This document shows positions 18,780-28,353 of a stretch of 64,000 nt of DNA, one piece after another. The position numbers and the translations under genes are program-made. How positions within the stretch are numbered: the stretch's first letter is position 1; each line of letters starts with the position of its first letter. The notes beneath the pieces were generated by a model. The model was not told the DNA's origin, did not search any database, and saw nothing but the letters and a program-made list of their open reading frames with translations. This stretch comes from Rhodocyclus purpureus (GTDB lineage Bacteria; Pseudomonadota; Gammaproteobacteria; Burkholderiales; Rhodocyclaceae): contig NZ_NHRX01000032.1 in assembly GCF_016653115.1 (NCBI RefSeq), positions 45,878 through 109,877 on the forward strand, given 5' to 3'.

Positions 18780-21365
18780 ATGAGTCTCGCCCGCGTCTTT
18801 CTCGGCTCGCTCGCCCGGCGCCGGCTGGCGACGCTGTTCTCGTTGGCGGCGATCGTCCTCGGCGTCGGCCTCGGCATGGCGGTGCAGGTCGTGCATGAGG
18901 CGGCGCTCGCCGAATTCGCGCGTGGCATGCGCAGCATGAGCGGCGACGCCGACCTGCAGGTGGTCGGCGCGCGCGGCGGCTTCGCCGAGGCGAGCTATGC
19001 GCAGGTTGCCGCGCTCCCCGAAGTGATGGCGGCGAGCCCGATCGTCGAGATCGATGCGCAGATAGCCGGCGGCGACCAGCGCCTGCAACTCGTCGGCGTC
19101 GACGTGTTCGCGCTGGCGCAGGTGACGCCGGCGCTGCTGCCCAGGCCGGCCGCGGCCAGCCCTGCGAGCGGCGTCTCGAACGACGGCGAACGCTTCGCTG
19201 TCCTTGCCGACGACGCGATCTTCCTCGCGCGCGCGGCGCAGGACGCGCTCGGCGTGAAACCCGGCGACACGCTCCGGCTGCAGGCGGGCGCCGGCGAGGT
19301 CGCGCTGCGCGTCGCCGGCGACATCCCCGGTGCGGCCGACAATCCGCGCCTGGCGCTGATGGACATCGCCGCCGTGCAGGAACGCTTCGGCAAGCTCGGC
19401 CTGCTCTCGCGCATCGACCTGCGCCTGGCCGAGAAGGTGCCGCCCCCGGGAAGCGCAGGTGACTCCGCCTTCGTCGCGCGCGACGAATGGGTGGCCGTCG
19501 ACGCCGGGACCGCCCGCGCCCGTGTGCAGGCGCTGCTGCCGGCGGGCGTCATCGCCGAGCCGCCGCAGGCGGGCGAGAGCCAGGCCTCGCGGCTGTCGCG
19601 CTCGTACCGGGTGAACCTGACCCTGCTGGCGGCGATGGCGCTCCTGACCGGCGGCTTCCTCGTCTTCTCGGCGCAGGCGCTGTCGGTGGTACGCCGGCGC
19701 ACCGAGTTCGCCTTCCTGCGCGCGATCGGCCTCGACCGCCGGCGCCTGTTCGCCTGGCTGCTCACCGAGGGTGCGCTGGTCGGTCTCGCCGGCGGCATCG
19801 CCGGTGCCGCGCTCGGCTATGCACTGGCCGCGGCGCTGCTGGCGCTGCTCGGCGGCGACCTCGGTGCCGGCTTCTTCGCCGGCCTCACGCCGAAGCTCGA
19901 ATTCGAACCCTCGGTGACGGCGCTCTACGTGCTGCTCGGCATCGTCGCCGGCGTCGGCGGCGCCTGGCTGCCGGCGCGCGAGGCAGCAACCGTGTCGCCG
20001 GCGCAGGCGCTCAAGGCCGGTGACGAGGCGGCGCTGCCGGGCGGACACGGGCATCCGCACCTGGCGCTCCTGGTCCTGCTCGCCAGCCTCGCCGCCTGCG
20101 CGATCCCGCCGCGCGACGAGCTGCCGATCGGCGGTTATCTGGCTGTGCTCGGGCTGCTCGCCGGCAGCATCATGTTGCTGCCGACGGTTGCCGCCACCAT
20201 CGCCCGCCATCTGCCGGCGCGCGGCAGCGTTCCGGCACGGCTGGCGATCGCCCGGCTGGCGGCGGCGCCCGGGCACGCGGTGGTCGCCGCGGCCGGCGTG
20301 CTGACCAGCGTCGCGCTGGCAGCGGCGATGGCGATCATGGTCACTTCCTTCCGCGACTCGGTCGGCAACTGGCTCGAACTGGTGCTCTCGTCCGACCTCT
20401 ACCTGCGCTCGGGACGAACGGCGAGCAGCACCTACCTCGACGAGGATCTGCAGCGGCGGATCGCCGCCGTTCCGGGAATCGCCAGCGTCGAGTTCACCCG
20501 GCTCGACCAGGTGCGCCTCGCTCCGGAACAGCCGCCGGTGGCCCTGGTCGCGCGACCCGTCGTCCCCGACGGCAGCGAGCTGGCGCTGGTCGGCGCCGCC
20601 GATCCGGCCGCTTCCGGAGGCGAACCCAATCTGTGGATCTCGGAAGCCGTGCACGACGCCCAGGGCTGGCGCACCGGGCAGCAGGTCGACTTCCCGCTCG
20701 CCGGCAGGCTCGTGCGCATGCACGTCGCCGGCATCTGGACCGACTATTCGCGGCCGACGGGGACGGTGATGATCGACCTCGACGACTACCGGCGGCTCAC
20801 CGGCGACCGCCTCGCCAACGACGCGGCGATCCGCCTCACACGCGGCGCCGACATGCAGGCAGTGAGCGCGGCGCTGCTGGCGCTGGCGGCCCCGGGGACG
20901 ATCGAGGTGGCGCCGCCCGACGAGATCCGCGCGCTCAGCCTGCGCCTCTTCGACCGCACCTTCGCCGTCACCTACCTGCTCGAAGCGGTCGCCGTCGCCA
21001 TCGGCCTGGCCGGTGTCGCCGCCAGCTTCGCCGCGCTGGCCGCCGCGCGCCGGCGCGAGTTCGGGATGCTCAGGCACCTGGGCCTTGCGCGGCGCGAGAT
21101 CGGCAAGATGCTCGCGCTCGAAGGTGCGCTCGCCGCCGGCGTCGGCGTGCTCGGCGGCCTGCTCGCCGGCGGTGCCATCGGGCTGGTGCTGATCGAGGTG
21201 GTCAACCGGCAGAGTTTCCACTGGAGCATGGACCTGCGCGTGCCATGGGGGTCGCTGGCGCTGTTCGCGCTCGGCCTCGTCGCCCTGGCCGCGCTGGCGG
21301 CAGTCCTCGCCGGCCGCCAGGCGATGCGCCAGGATGCGGTGCTCGCCGTGCGCGAGGACTGGTGA
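18780..21365 (+). CDS. FtsX/MacB-type ABC permease, AttF-AttG-like fusion
   Basis: From ATG 18780 the product has 861 residues; an in-frame start within the ATPase gene was rejected. An N-terminal membrane anchor (LFSLAAIVLGVGLGMAVQVV) precedes a periplasmic MacB_PCD-like domain. Then comes a first FtsX block (LTLLAAMALLTGGFLVFSAQ and following helices), several central helices around residues 420-480, a second periplasmic domain, and a second FtsX block near the C-terminus (LLEAVAVAIGLAGVAASFAA). The protein thus looks like two four-helix permeases joined, enough to pair with one ATPase dimer. It should export a lipid or lipoprotein-like substrate, which is inference. Confidence 0.85.
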   Translation: MSLARVFLGSLARRRLATLFSLAAIVLGVGLGMAVQVVHEAALAEFARGMRSMSGDADLQVVGARGGFAEASYAQVAALPEVMAASPIVEIDAQIAGGDQRLQLVGVDVFALAQVTPALLPRPAAASPASGVSNDGERFAVLADDAIFLARAAQDALGVKPGDTLRLQAGAGEVALRVAGDIPGAADNPRLALMDIAAVQERFGKLGLLSRIDLRLAEKVPPPGSAGDSAFVARDEWVAVDAGTARARVQALLPAGVIAEPPQAGESQASRLSRSYRVNLTLLAAMALLTGGFLVFSAQALSVVRRRTEFAFLRAIGLDRRRLFAWLLTEGALVGLAGGIAGAALGYALAAALLALLGGDLGAGFFAGLTPKLEFEPSVTALYVLLGIVAGVGGAWLPAREAATVSPAQALKAGDEAALPGGHGHPHLALLVLLASLAACAIPPRDELPIGGYLAVLGLLAGSIMLLPTVAATIARHLPARGSVPARLAIARLAAAPGHAVVAAAGVLTSVALAAAMAIMVTSFRDSVGNWLELVLSSDLYLRSGRTASSTYLDEDLQRRIAAVPGIASVEFTRLDQVRLAPEQPPVALVARPVVPDGSELALVGAADPAASGGEPNLWISEAVHDAQGWRTGQQVDFPLAGRLVRMHVAGIWTDYSRPTGTVMIDLDDYRRLTGDRLANDAAIRLTRGADMQAVSAALLALAAPGTIEVAPPDEIRALSLRLFDRTFAVTYLLEAVAVAIGLAGVAASFAALAAARRREFGMLRHLGLARREIGKMLALEGALAAGVGVLGGLLAGGAIGLVLIEVVNRQSFHWSMDLRVPWGSLALFALGLVALAALAAVLAGRQAMRQDAVLAVREDW

Positions 21366-21382
21366 ACGACGATGAGGCAACG

Positions 21383-22528
21383 ATGAAGCGACGTGGATTC
21401 CTGCTGGCGCTGGCGGCGTTTCCGGCGCTGCGCGCATGGGCGGCCGGACAGGCGGGCGCGGGCCAGGAGCAAGCGACCGCCTTCGCGCCGGTGCTCCCCG
21501 GCCGGCAGCTCGTATTCCCGCGCGACCACGGCGCGCACCCGGACTTCCGCACCGAGTGGTGGTACGCGACCGGCTGGCTGAAGCTCGCCGACGGCAGCCC
21601 GCTCGGCTTCCAGATCACCTTCTTCCGTGTGCGCACCGGCATCGGCGAGGACAACCCGAGCGCCTTCGCACCGCGCCAGCTGCTGCTCGCGCACGCGGCG
21701 ATCGCCGACCCGCGCCACGGTCGGCTGCGCCACGACCAGCGCTCGGCGCGCAGCGGTTTCGGCCGCGCCACCTATGCGCAGGAGACGACCGACGTCCGCG
21801 TCGGCGACTGGCGCTTCGCGCTCGTCGGCGACAGCTACCGCGCCGAAGTGCGCGGCGAGGAATTCGCCTATGCGCTGAACCTGCGCCCGGACGCGCCACC
21901 CCTGCTCAACGGCAAGGCGGGATTCAGCGTCAAGGCGCCCGACCCACGCCACGCCAGCTACTACTACAGCCGGCCGCAGCTCGCGGTGAGCGGGACGCTC
22001 AGCCTCGACGGACGCGCGCAGCCGGTCAGCGGCCGCGCCTGGCTCGACCACGAATGGTCGAGCGAACTGCTGCCGACGGCGGCACAGGGCTGGGACTGGA
22101 TCGGCATCAACCTCGACGACGGCGGTGCGCTGATGGCCTTCCGCCTGCGCGACCATCGGCAGGGAACGCTGTGGGCGGCGGCGACACTGCGCGCGGCCGC
22201 GAGTGCGCGCGGGGCGGATGGCGCCGGCCAGCGCGCGCCCGCCTCGGAGATCCTGGCGCCGGAAGCGGTCGAGTTCGTCCCGCTGCGCCAGTGGCGCTCG
22301 CCGCGCACCGGCATCGAATACCCGGTCGAATGGCGGATCCGCGTCGGCCGGCGCAGCTTCCGGCTGCTGCCGCTGCTCGACGACCAGGAACTCGACAGTC
22401 GGCGCAGCACCGGCGCCATCTACTGGGAGGGCGCGGTGCGCCTCCAGGAGGAGGGCCGCGAGGACGGGCCGGGCGGCCGCGGCTACCTGGAGATGACCGG
22501 CTACGGGGAGCGCATCCGCGTCGGCTGA
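21383..22528 (+). CDS. AttH / carotenoid 1,2-hydratase (CrtC)-like lipocalin-fold protein, exported
   Basis: The 381-residue product begins MKRRGFLLALAAFPALRAWA, a signal peptide with a twin-arginine look. The mature part carries the AttH/CrtC family segments FRTEWWYATGWL, PLGFQITFFRVR, LNLRPDAPPLLNGK, YYYSRPQLAVSG and AWLDHEWSS, then GWDWIGINLDDGG. Homologues are annotated as hydroxyneurosporene synthase-like or AttH. In this setting, directly after an AttE/AttFG-type transporter, it is probably the periplasmic partner rather than a carotenoid enzyme. No carotenoid genes are nearby. It starts 17 bases after the permease stop. Confidence 0.85.
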   Translation: MKRRGFLLALAAFPALRAWAAGQAGAGQEQATAFAPVLPGRQLVFPRDHGAHPDFRTEWWYATGWLKLADGSPLGFQITFFRVRTGIGEDNPSAFAPRQLLLAHAAIADPRHGRLRHDQRSARSGFGRATYAQETTDVRVGDWRFALVGDSYRAEVRGEEFAYALNLRPDAPPLLNGKAGFSVKAPDPRHASYYYSRPQLAVSGTLSLDGRAQPVSGRAWLDHEWSSELLPTAAQGWDWIGINLDDGGALMAFRLRDHRQGTLWAAATLRAAASARGADGAGQRAPASEILAPEAVEFVPLRQWRSPRTGIEYPVEWRIRVGRRSFRLLPLLDDQELDSRRSTGAIYWEGAVRLQEEGREDGPGGRGYLEMTGYGERIRVG

Positions 22529-22603
22529 AGGCGCGGGCGGCTAGCCAAGCCCTCGCCGCTTGCCGCACAATATGCCCCCCGAAAATGACGGAAGAAGGCA
22601 AGC

Positions 22604-23011
22604 ATGGTGTTCACGAAGAAGAAGAACGTACGTTTCTCGCATTGCGACCCGGCGGGGATCGTCTTCTACCCGCGCTACGCCGAACTGTGCAACGAACTGG
22701 TCGAGGACTGGTTCCGCGAGGCGCTGGGAGTGGATTTCCATCAGTTCCAGGAGAAGCTCCGGCTGAGCGTGCCGGCAGTCCGCCTCAACGTCGAATTCCT
22801 GCAGCCGAGCACCTACGGCGAAGTCCTCGAGTTCGCGCTGCACGTGACCGAGCTCGGCAACTCGTCGCTGAGCCTGTCGGTGATCGCCTGGTGCGGCGAG
22901 CAGGAGCGCGTGCGCATCCAGTTGAAGCTGGTGATGATTTCGCTGGACACGATGCGCTCGGTGAAGATCGACGACGAGTGGCGCGCGAAGTTTTCGGCCT
23001 TCCTCGAATGA
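22604..23011 (+). CDS. Acyl-CoA thioesterase, 4-hydroxybenzoyl-CoA thioesterase (4HBT) family
   Basis: The 135-residue hotdog-fold protein has the 4HBT active-site motif HCDPAGIVFYPRYAEL at 13-28. The Asp of CDPAG is the catalytic residue in the Pseudomonas 4HBT enzyme. It would hydrolyse an acyl- or aryl-CoA thioester in the cytoplasm; the substrate cannot be read from the sequence. It lies 75 bases after the AttH-like gene on the same strand and could share its transcript. Confidence 0.85.
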   Translation: MVFTKKKNVRFSHCDPAGIVFYPRYAELCNELVEDWFREALGVDFHQFQEKLRLSVPAVRLNVEFLQPSTYGEVLEFALHVTELGNSSLSLSVIAWCGEQERVRIQLKLVMISLDTMRSVKIDDEWRAKFSAFLE

Positions 23012-23021
23012 GCCCTGAAAA

Positions 23022-23175
23022 CTCTTTTCAGCCACGAAAAACACGAAAGCCACGCAACGAGACATGGGTTCGCGGTGCTTAAGGGTTTAAGCCGTCGGGT
23101 TGCCTCCGCGATATCGAACCCTTTGAATGAGTTGGTTTTTTTCGTGAATTTCGTGGCCGACTGCTTTTTGCAGGA
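23022..23175. repeat. Dispersed palindromic element, copy A
   Basis: The left arm reads CTTTTCAGCCACGAAAAACA and the right arm contains TTTTCGTGAATTTCGTGGCC, roughly the reverse complement. The left half closely matches 41829-41880. The layout of imperfect terminal inverted repeats around about 90 variable bases suggests a small non-autonomous mobile element. Confidence 0.7.
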
Positions 23176-23226
23176 TGAATCGTCGGCGTCCGGAAGTCAG
23201 CGTCGACCCACCTGAGGCGCCCTGCC

Positions 23227-23679
23227 ATGCCCAAAGTCCATCTGAAACGCCTCAGCGTCGGCGCCGACGCGATCGACGTGCACGAGCACGTCAACAACCA
23301 GGAGTACCTGCGCTGGCTGCAGGAAATCGCGATCGAGCACTCGACGGCACAAGGCTGGCCGCTGGAACGCTACCTGACGCTCGGCGCCTCGTGGTACGTG
23401 AAGTCGCACTTCATCGAGTACCTGCGCCCGGCCATGCTCGGCGATGCGATCGTGATGCTCACCTGGGTGTCGGCGATGAGCGAGCGCAGCAGCCCGCGGC
23501 AGACCCTGTTCCTGCGCGAGTCGGACCGGCGGATACTGGCGCGCGCCGAAACGCAATGGACCTTCGTCAGCCTGAAGAACGGCCGCCCGCAGCGCATCCC
23601 CGAGGAAGTCGCGACGGCCTTCGCGATCGTGGCCAGCGAGGAGGAGGCGCTGCGCGAGGTCGGCTGGGCAGGGGACTAG
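23227..23679 (+). CDS. Acyl-CoA thioesterase, hotdog fold (4HBT-like)
   Basis: The 150-residue product shows a 4HBT-type N-terminus, DVHEHVNNQEYLRWLQEI at 18-35. The HVNNxxYLRW pattern is usual for YbgC/FatA-like hotdog thioesterases. WYVKSHFIEYLRPAMLGD and RAETQWTFVSLKNGRP follow. It hydrolyses acyl thioesters of unknown kind. It is separated from the first thioesterase by a repeat element, so a common transcript is uncertain, and the two proteins are different subfamilies rather than a recent duplication. Confidence 0.85.
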   Translation: MPKVHLKRLSVGADAIDVHEHVNNQEYLRWLQEIAIEHSTAQGWPLERYLTLGASWYVKSHFIEYLRPAMLGDAIVMLTWVSAMSERSSPRQTLFLRESDRRILARAETQWTFVSLKNGRPQRIPEEVATAFAIVASEEEALREVGWAGD

Positions 23680-23700
23680 CCTGCCAGCCGGGACGAGCTC

Positions 23701-23723
23701 GTGGGAGGGGCGGCAGCCCCGAA
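23701..23723. repeat. Short dispersed repeat (GTGGGAGGGGC family)
   Basis: The sequence GTGGGAGGGGCGGCAGCCCC is nearly identical to 35406-35428 and related to 57095-57117. Its internal GGGGCnnCAGCCCC pairing gives a small hairpin. It lies between two convergent genes and may serve as their terminator. Confidence 0.6.
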
Positions 23724-23742
23724 GCGGGCTCTGCAGCGGCGA

Positions 23743-25296
23743 TCAGCGCCGCCGGCTGCCGCCGCCGAGGATCGAGCCGAGCACGCCGCGGACGATCTCG
23801 CGGCCGACCTGCGAGCCGATCGAGCGCGCGGCGCTCTTGGCGGCGGCAGCGATGACCGAGTCGCCGCCGCGGGCGCGGCTCCTGACCGGGCTCGCATCAC
23901 CGCCGCCGAGCAGGTCGCCGAGCGTGTTGCCGAGGCTGCTCAACCAGCCGCCCGATTCTTCGGTCTGCGCATTGCCGCCGCCAGCGGCGGCAGTAGCCCC
24001 CCCAGTTCCCGCACTGCCCGCCGCCGGGATGCCCTTGAGCTTTTCATAAGCCGATTCGCGGTCGATCGCGGCCTCGTAGTGGCCGTAGAGCGCCGAGGCC
24101 TGGATGCGGGCCTGACGTTCGGCACCAGATAGCGGCCCGATACGCGAAGATGGCGGCATGATGAATGCACGTTCGACTACGTTCGGCCGCCCCTTCTCGT
24201 CCAGGAAGGACACCAGCGCCTCGCCGACGCCGAGTTCGGTGATCGCCGACTCGGCGTCGAAGCGCGGATTGGCGCGCAGCGTCTGCGCCGCCGCCTTGAC
24301 CGCCTTCTGGTCGCGCGGGGTGAAGGCGCGCAGCGCATGCTGGACGCGGTTGCCGAGCTGGCCGAGGACGGTGTCGGGGATGTCGAGCGGGTTCTGCGTG
24401 ACGAAATAGACGCCAACGCCCTTCGAGCGGATCAGGCGGACCACCTGCTCGATCTTTTCCAGCAGCGCCGGCGGTGCCGCGTTGAACAGGAGGTGCGCCT
24501 CGTCGAAGAAGAAGACGAGCTTCGGCTTGTCCAGGTCGCCGGCTTCCGGCAGCCGCTCGAACAGTTCGGCGAGCAGCCAGAGCAGGAAGGTCGAGTACAG
24601 GCGCGGCGAGCCCATCAGCTTCTCGGCGGCGAGGATGTTGATCACGCCGCGCCCATCCTCGGTCTGCATCAGGTCGTCGATGTCGAGCATCGGCTCGCCG
24701 AAGAATTTCTCGCCGCCCTGTTCGCCGAGGGTCAGCAGGCCGCGCTGGATGGCGCCGATCGAAGCCGCCGAGATGTTGCCGTACTCGGTGGTGAAGCTCT
24801 TCGCGTTGTCGCCGACGTGCTGCACCATCGCGCGCAGGTCCTTGAGATCGAGCAGCAACAGGCCGGCATCGTCGGCGATCTTGAAGACAAGCTGCAGGAC
24901 GCCGGTCTGCGTCTCGTTGAGGTTCAGGAGCCGCGCGAGCAGCACGGGGCCGAGGTCGGAGATGGTCGCGCGCACCGGATGGCCCTGCTCGCCGAAGACG
25001 TCCCAGAACACCGCCGGAAATTGCGCCGGCGCGAAGTCGTCGATGCCGAGCGACTCGATCCGGGCCGCGAGCTTCGGCGACAGACTTCCCGGCGCCGCCA
25101 GCCCGGACAGGTCGCCCTTGACGTCGGCCATGAACACCGGCACGCCGATCGCCGAGAAGCGTTCGGCCATCAGCTGCAGGGTGATCGTCTTGCCGGTGCC
25201 GGTGGCACCGGTGATCAGCCCGTGGCGGTTGGCCAGTGCGGGCAAGAGCGCGAGGGTGGTGGTTCCGTGGCGGGCGATAGCGAGGGGAGCGGTCAT
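23743..25296 (-). CDS. HerA-like ATPase, DUF853 (YjgR) family
   Basis: From ATG 25296 the protein has 517 residues. Walker A is [12 protein letters not shown] at 30-41, Walker B is [13 protein letters not shown], and the arginine-rich stretch [20 protein letters not shown] follows. The last ~100 residues are a Gly/Ala-rich linker and a short conserved tail ([12 protein letters not shown]), as in E. coli YjgR. Members are FtsK/HerA-superfamily ATPases of unclear role. Longer in-frame starts exist upstream, but this one gives the family N-terminus. It is transcribed away from the orphan jetD gene. Confidence 0.9.
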   Translation of the reverse strand: MTAPLAIARHGTTTLALLPALANRHGLITGATGTGKTITLQLMAERFSAIGVPVFMADVKGDLSGLAAPGSLSPKLAARIESLGIDDFAPAQFPAVFWDVFGEQGHPVRATISDLGPVLLARLLNLNETQTGVLQLVFKIADDAGLLLLDLKDLRAMVQHVGDNAKSFTTEYGNISAASIGAIQRGLLTLGEQGGEKFFGEPMLDIDDLMQTEDGRGVINILAAEKLMGSPRLYSTFLLWLLAELFERLPEAGDLDKPKLVFFFDEAHLLFNAAPPALLEKIEQVVRLIRSKGVGVYFVTQNPLDIPDTVLGQLGNRVQHALRAFTPRDQKAVKAAAQTLRANPRFDAESAITELGVGEALVSFLDEKGRPNVVERAFIMPPSSRIGPLSGAERQARIQASALYGHYEAAIDRESAYEKLKGIPAAGSAGTGGATAAAGGGNAQTEESGGWLSSLGNTLGDLLGGGDASPVRSRARGGDSVIAAAAKSAARSIGSQVGREIVRGVLGSILGGGSRRR

Positions 25297-25443
25297 GATG
25301 TTCGGTTCCAGCGACACAGGAGCGACGATTCTAGCAGGAGCATTCGGGCTGCCGCGCATGCCGGGTAGCACGCGTCCCGGAACCGCGCCACAATCGCGTA
25401 CTTGCCACCAGCAACCCGCGCCCAGCATCAGCCCACCGATCGC

Positions 25444-25545
25444 ATGTTCCCCGACTTCCAGACCCTCGACGTGCTGCGCAAGCGCTCGAGCAAAGAATAC
25501 CGCACACAGAAGCTGACCCGACCAGCGGAGACTCTGCCGACATGA
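25444..25545 (+). pseudogene. 33-codon ORF coupled to jetD, possible remnant of a lost Wadjet gene
   Basis: An ATG at 25444 opens a 33-codon frame ([16 protein letters not shown]...) whose TGA overlaps the jetD start (ATGA at 25542-25545). Such coupling is typical of the gene before jetD. The peptide has no domain I recognise. It could be the decayed end of jetC, or a chance frame; the coupling is the only evidence. Confidence 0.3.
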
Positions 25546-26720
25546 GCTGGACCAGCGCCCGCGAACTCAAGGCCCAGGTTTCCCGCCTGTGGGAACGAGG
25601 CGAACTGCTGCGCGAAGCGATCGACGAAAAAAGCCGCTTCCCGCTGCGCCTCGTCCTCAAGGGGCCGGCTTCCGACGATCTCGGCAAACAGTTCGACGCG
25701 GTGCGCAGCTGGATCCGCGAGCTGGAGAAGCTGCCCCACGTCTGCATCCTCTGGCGCGAAGTCAATCACCGCATCGTCGGCCGGCAGCGGCTGCCGCAAT
25801 GGGTGCACATCAGCAAGCTCGACGAGGCGCTGGCGTTGATCGGCAAGCGCGACGACTACGCGCGCTTCAAGCGGATGGTCGAGCGCACGCGCGAGCGCCA
25901 GCCCGAACTGCTGGCCTGGCTCGACAGGCGCCCCTTGCAGGCGCTCGACGTCGAGGCGCAGTGGGACAAGCTGCTCGCCGTGGTCACCTGGATGCGCCGG
26001 CACCCGCGTCCGGGCATCTACCTGCGCCAGGTCGACCTGCCCGGAATCGACAGCAAGTTCATCGAGGCACAGCGCGGCGTGCTCGGCGAACTGTTCGACC
26101 TCGTCCTGCCGCCCGCGGCGATCGACGTCGAACACTCGGGTGTCGGCCGCTTCGCGCAGCGCTACGGATTCCGCGAAAAACCGCAGCGAATCCGCTTCCG
26201 TCCCCTCGACCCGAAGCTGCTGCCGGGACTGCCGCTCTCGGACCTCACGCTCGACGCCGACAGCTTCGCAGCGCTCGAACTGCCGCTCGCGCGCGTCTTC
26301 ATCACCGAGAACGAGATCAACTTCCTCTGCTTCCCGCCAGCCGAGGCGTCGATCGTCGTCTTCGGCGCCGGCTACGGCTGGGAGGCGCTGGCGCGCGCCG
26401 GATGGCTCAAGCGCTGCCGCATCCTCTACTGGGGCGACATCGACACGCACGGCTTCGCGATCCTCGATCAGTTGCGCGCGCGCTTCGAGCATGTCGAGTC
26501 GCTGCTGATGGACCCGCGGACCCTGTTCGCGCACGAGGCGATGTGGGGCGAAGAAGCCGACCCGGTCAGCCACGAACTCTCCCGCCTGACCGACGAAGAA
26601 CACGCGCTGTTCGAGCAACTGCGCAGGGACGAAATCCGCCCGAACCTGCGCCTCGAACAGGAAAGAATCGGCTTCGAGTGGGTGAGGAAGGCGGTCGCCA
26701 GGGTGCTGAAGCAGGGCTGA
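25542..26720 (+). CDS. jetD: JetD-like nuclease (DUF3322-DUF2220, Toprim), orphan Wadjet component
   Basis: JetD is the nuclease subunit of Wadjet (JetABCD), an SMC-like system that cleaves small circular plasmids. The 392-residue product has the usual size. The N-terminal DUF3322-like part includes [20 protein letters not shown] and [14 protein letters not shown]; the C-terminal DUF2220 Toprim part has [10 protein letters not shown] (E256/E258) and [10 protein letters not shown] (D299, D301), the metal-binding acid set. Key residues are therefore intact. No jetA, jetB or jetC (MukF/MukE/MukB-like) occurs within the window, so this copy is an orphan or works with another partner. The family call is firm. 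Confidence 0.85.
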   Translation: MSWTSARELKAQVSRLWERGELLREAIDEKSRFPLRLVLKGPASDDLGKQFDAVRSWIRELEKLPHVCILWREVNHRIVGRQRLPQWVHISKLDEALALIGKRDDYARFKRMVERTRERQPELLAWLDRRPLQALDVEAQWDKLLAVVTWMRRHPRPGIYLRQVDLPGIDSKFIEAQRGVLGELFDLVLPPAAIDVEHSGVGRFAQRYGFREKPQRIRFRPLDPKLLPGLPLSDLTLDADSFAALELPLARVFITENEINFLCFPPAEASIVVFGAGYGWEALARAGWLKRCRILYWGDIDTHGFAILDQLRARFEHVESLLMDPRTLFAHEAMWGEEADPVSHELSRLTDEEHALFEQLRRDEIRPNLRLEQERIGFEWVRKAVARVLKQG

Positions 26721-26881
26721 AGCCGACCGCTCTTGCTCGAACCTTCAGGCAGGGTGCTGCCGCCCCTGCCTTCGCGCATCGGGTCGAGCGCTGAAGTTTG
26801 CAGTCGTTCGCGCCCCTGCGCAGGCGATCGGTCGGGTGTGCTAAGCTGGCATAGCCTTTCGTCATTCCCCAGGGGTCGCCG

Positions 26882-28345
26882 ATGAACGATTTTCCCACCC
26901 ATGAAGAGATCCATGTCATCTCCGACATCCACATGGGCGGCAAGCCCGGCTTCCAGGTCCTGCGCGAGACGGCGCGGCTGGCCAAGTTCATCAGCTGGGT
27001 CGGGGCTCGGCGGCCGGAGCAGCGCGTCGCACTGGTCCTCAACGGCGACGTGATCGATACGCTGGCCGAAGACATCGCCGGCTACGTCGCGGTCGACGAC
27101 GCGCTGCCGACGCTGGAGCGCATCATGGGCGACGCTCACTTCCGGCCGGTGTGGGACGCGCTCGCGACCTTCGTCAGGCGCGAAGGGCGCCAGCTGGTGC
27201 TGGTGATCGGCAACCACGACATCGAGCTCGCCTTCCCGCAGGTGCAGCGGCGACTGCTCGAACGCCTGTGCGGCGACAACGCCGCAGCGCGGGCGCGCGT
27301 CGAGTTCTCGACGACAGGCGCCGGCTATGCGTGCACGGTCGGCAACGCGCGCGTGTTCTGCACCCACGGCAACGAGGTCGACCCGTGGAACTTCAACCGC
27401 TACGAGGACATCGCGCGCGTCGCGCGGCGGATCAACAGCGGCCGCCACCTCTACCTCGACGAATGGACGCCGAACGCCGGCACGCGACTGGTGCGCGACG
27501 TGATGAACGAGGTGAAGCGCAAATACGCGTGGATCGACCTGCTGAAGCCCGAAACGGCGACGGCGATCGGCACCCTGCTCGCGATCGATCCGTCGCAACT
27601 CGGCAAGATCGCCAAGCTGCCGGCGATCGTCGGCGCCAGGATCGGCGGCGACGTGCAGGTCGACCAGCGGCTGTCGGCCGACGGCCTGCAGCGGCCGCCG
27701 CCGAGCAGCGGGCCGCCGGCCCTCGAAGCGCTGCTCGGCGCCAACGTGCGGCAGAGCATGCGCGGCTTCGGGCAGGGACGCAGCGGCGACGAGATGCTGC
27801 TGGCGCTCGAAGATCCGGCGCCGCCGGCGAAGGCCTTCGGCGACGCGCCGCTCGGCGTGACGCAGCTGCTCTGGGACCGCCTGACCGGCTGGCTGAGCGG
27901 AATCAGCCCCGAGGAAGCCTTGCGCATGGCGCTGCTCGACTGGTGGCGGCAGGATCGTAGCCTCGACCTCGGGCATCGCGACGAGACCTGCAGCGAGGTC
28001 GTCGCCAAGCTCGGCCAGGCGGTCGACTTCGTCGTCACCGGGCACACGCACCTGGAGCGCGCGATCGACCTCGGCGGCCGCTACTACTTCAACAGCGGCA
28101 CCTGGATCCGGCTGATCCACTTCGACGAAACGCTGCTCGCGGACCGTGCCGCCTTCGCGCCGCTCTATCAGATCCTCAAGCGCGGCCAGATGAGCGAGCT
28201 CGACGCCGCGCGTATCGGTGGCAAGCCGCTGGTCCTCGACCAGAGCAGTTCGGTGGCGATCGGCGTCGAAAACGGCGTCACCGTCGGCAAGCTCAACCAC
28301 GTCGACGCGAGCGGTACGCCCCTGCTCGTCAGACAATTCCCGTGA
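26882..28345 (+). CDS. Calcineurin-like metallophosphoesterase, partner of a CHAT protease
   Basis: The 487-residue protein has the full two-metal site of the family: D15 and H17 in ISDIHMGG, D56 in LNGDVIDTL, N111-H112 in VIGNHDIEL, H162 in CTHGNEVDP and H388-H390 in VTGHTHLE. An insertion of roughly 200 residues (about 180-380) separates the last metal motif from the others and has no known domain I can name. An AGGGG lies 8 bases before the ATG. The next gene, a CHAT protease, starts 8 bases after its stop, so the two are almost certainly one operon. The substrate could be nucleic acid, nucleotide or phosphoprotein. Confidence 0.85.
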   Translation: MNDFPTHEEIHVISDIHMGGKPGFQVLRETARLAKFISWVGARRPEQRVALVLNGDVIDTLAEDIAGYVAVDDALPTLERIMGDAHFRPVWDALATFVRREGRQLVLVIGNHDIELAFPQVQRRLLERLCGDNAAARARVEFSTTGAGYACTVGNARVFCTHGNEVDPWNFNRYEDIARVARRINSGRHLYLDEWTPNAGTRLVRDVMNEVKRKYAWIDLLKPETATAIGTLLAIDPSQLGKIAKLPAIVGARIGGDVQVDQRLSADGLQRPPPSSGPPALEALLGANVRQSMRGFGQGRSGDEMLLALEDPAPPAKAFGDAPLGVTQLLWDRLTGWLSGISPEEALRMALLDWWRQDRSLDLGHRDETCSEVVAKLGQAVDFVVTGHTHLERAIDLGGRYYFNSGTWIRLIHFDETLLADRAAFAPLYQILKRGQMSELDAARIGGKPLVLDQSSSVAIGVENGVTVGKLNHVDASGTPLLVRQFP

Positions 28346-28353
28346 GGTCGGCG

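Noticed and set aside
21383..22528. Carotenoid hydratase (crtC) as the function of this gene
   Set aside because: Family similarity exists, but there are no carotenoid genes around it and the operon matches the Att-type exporter; the AttH role is more likely.
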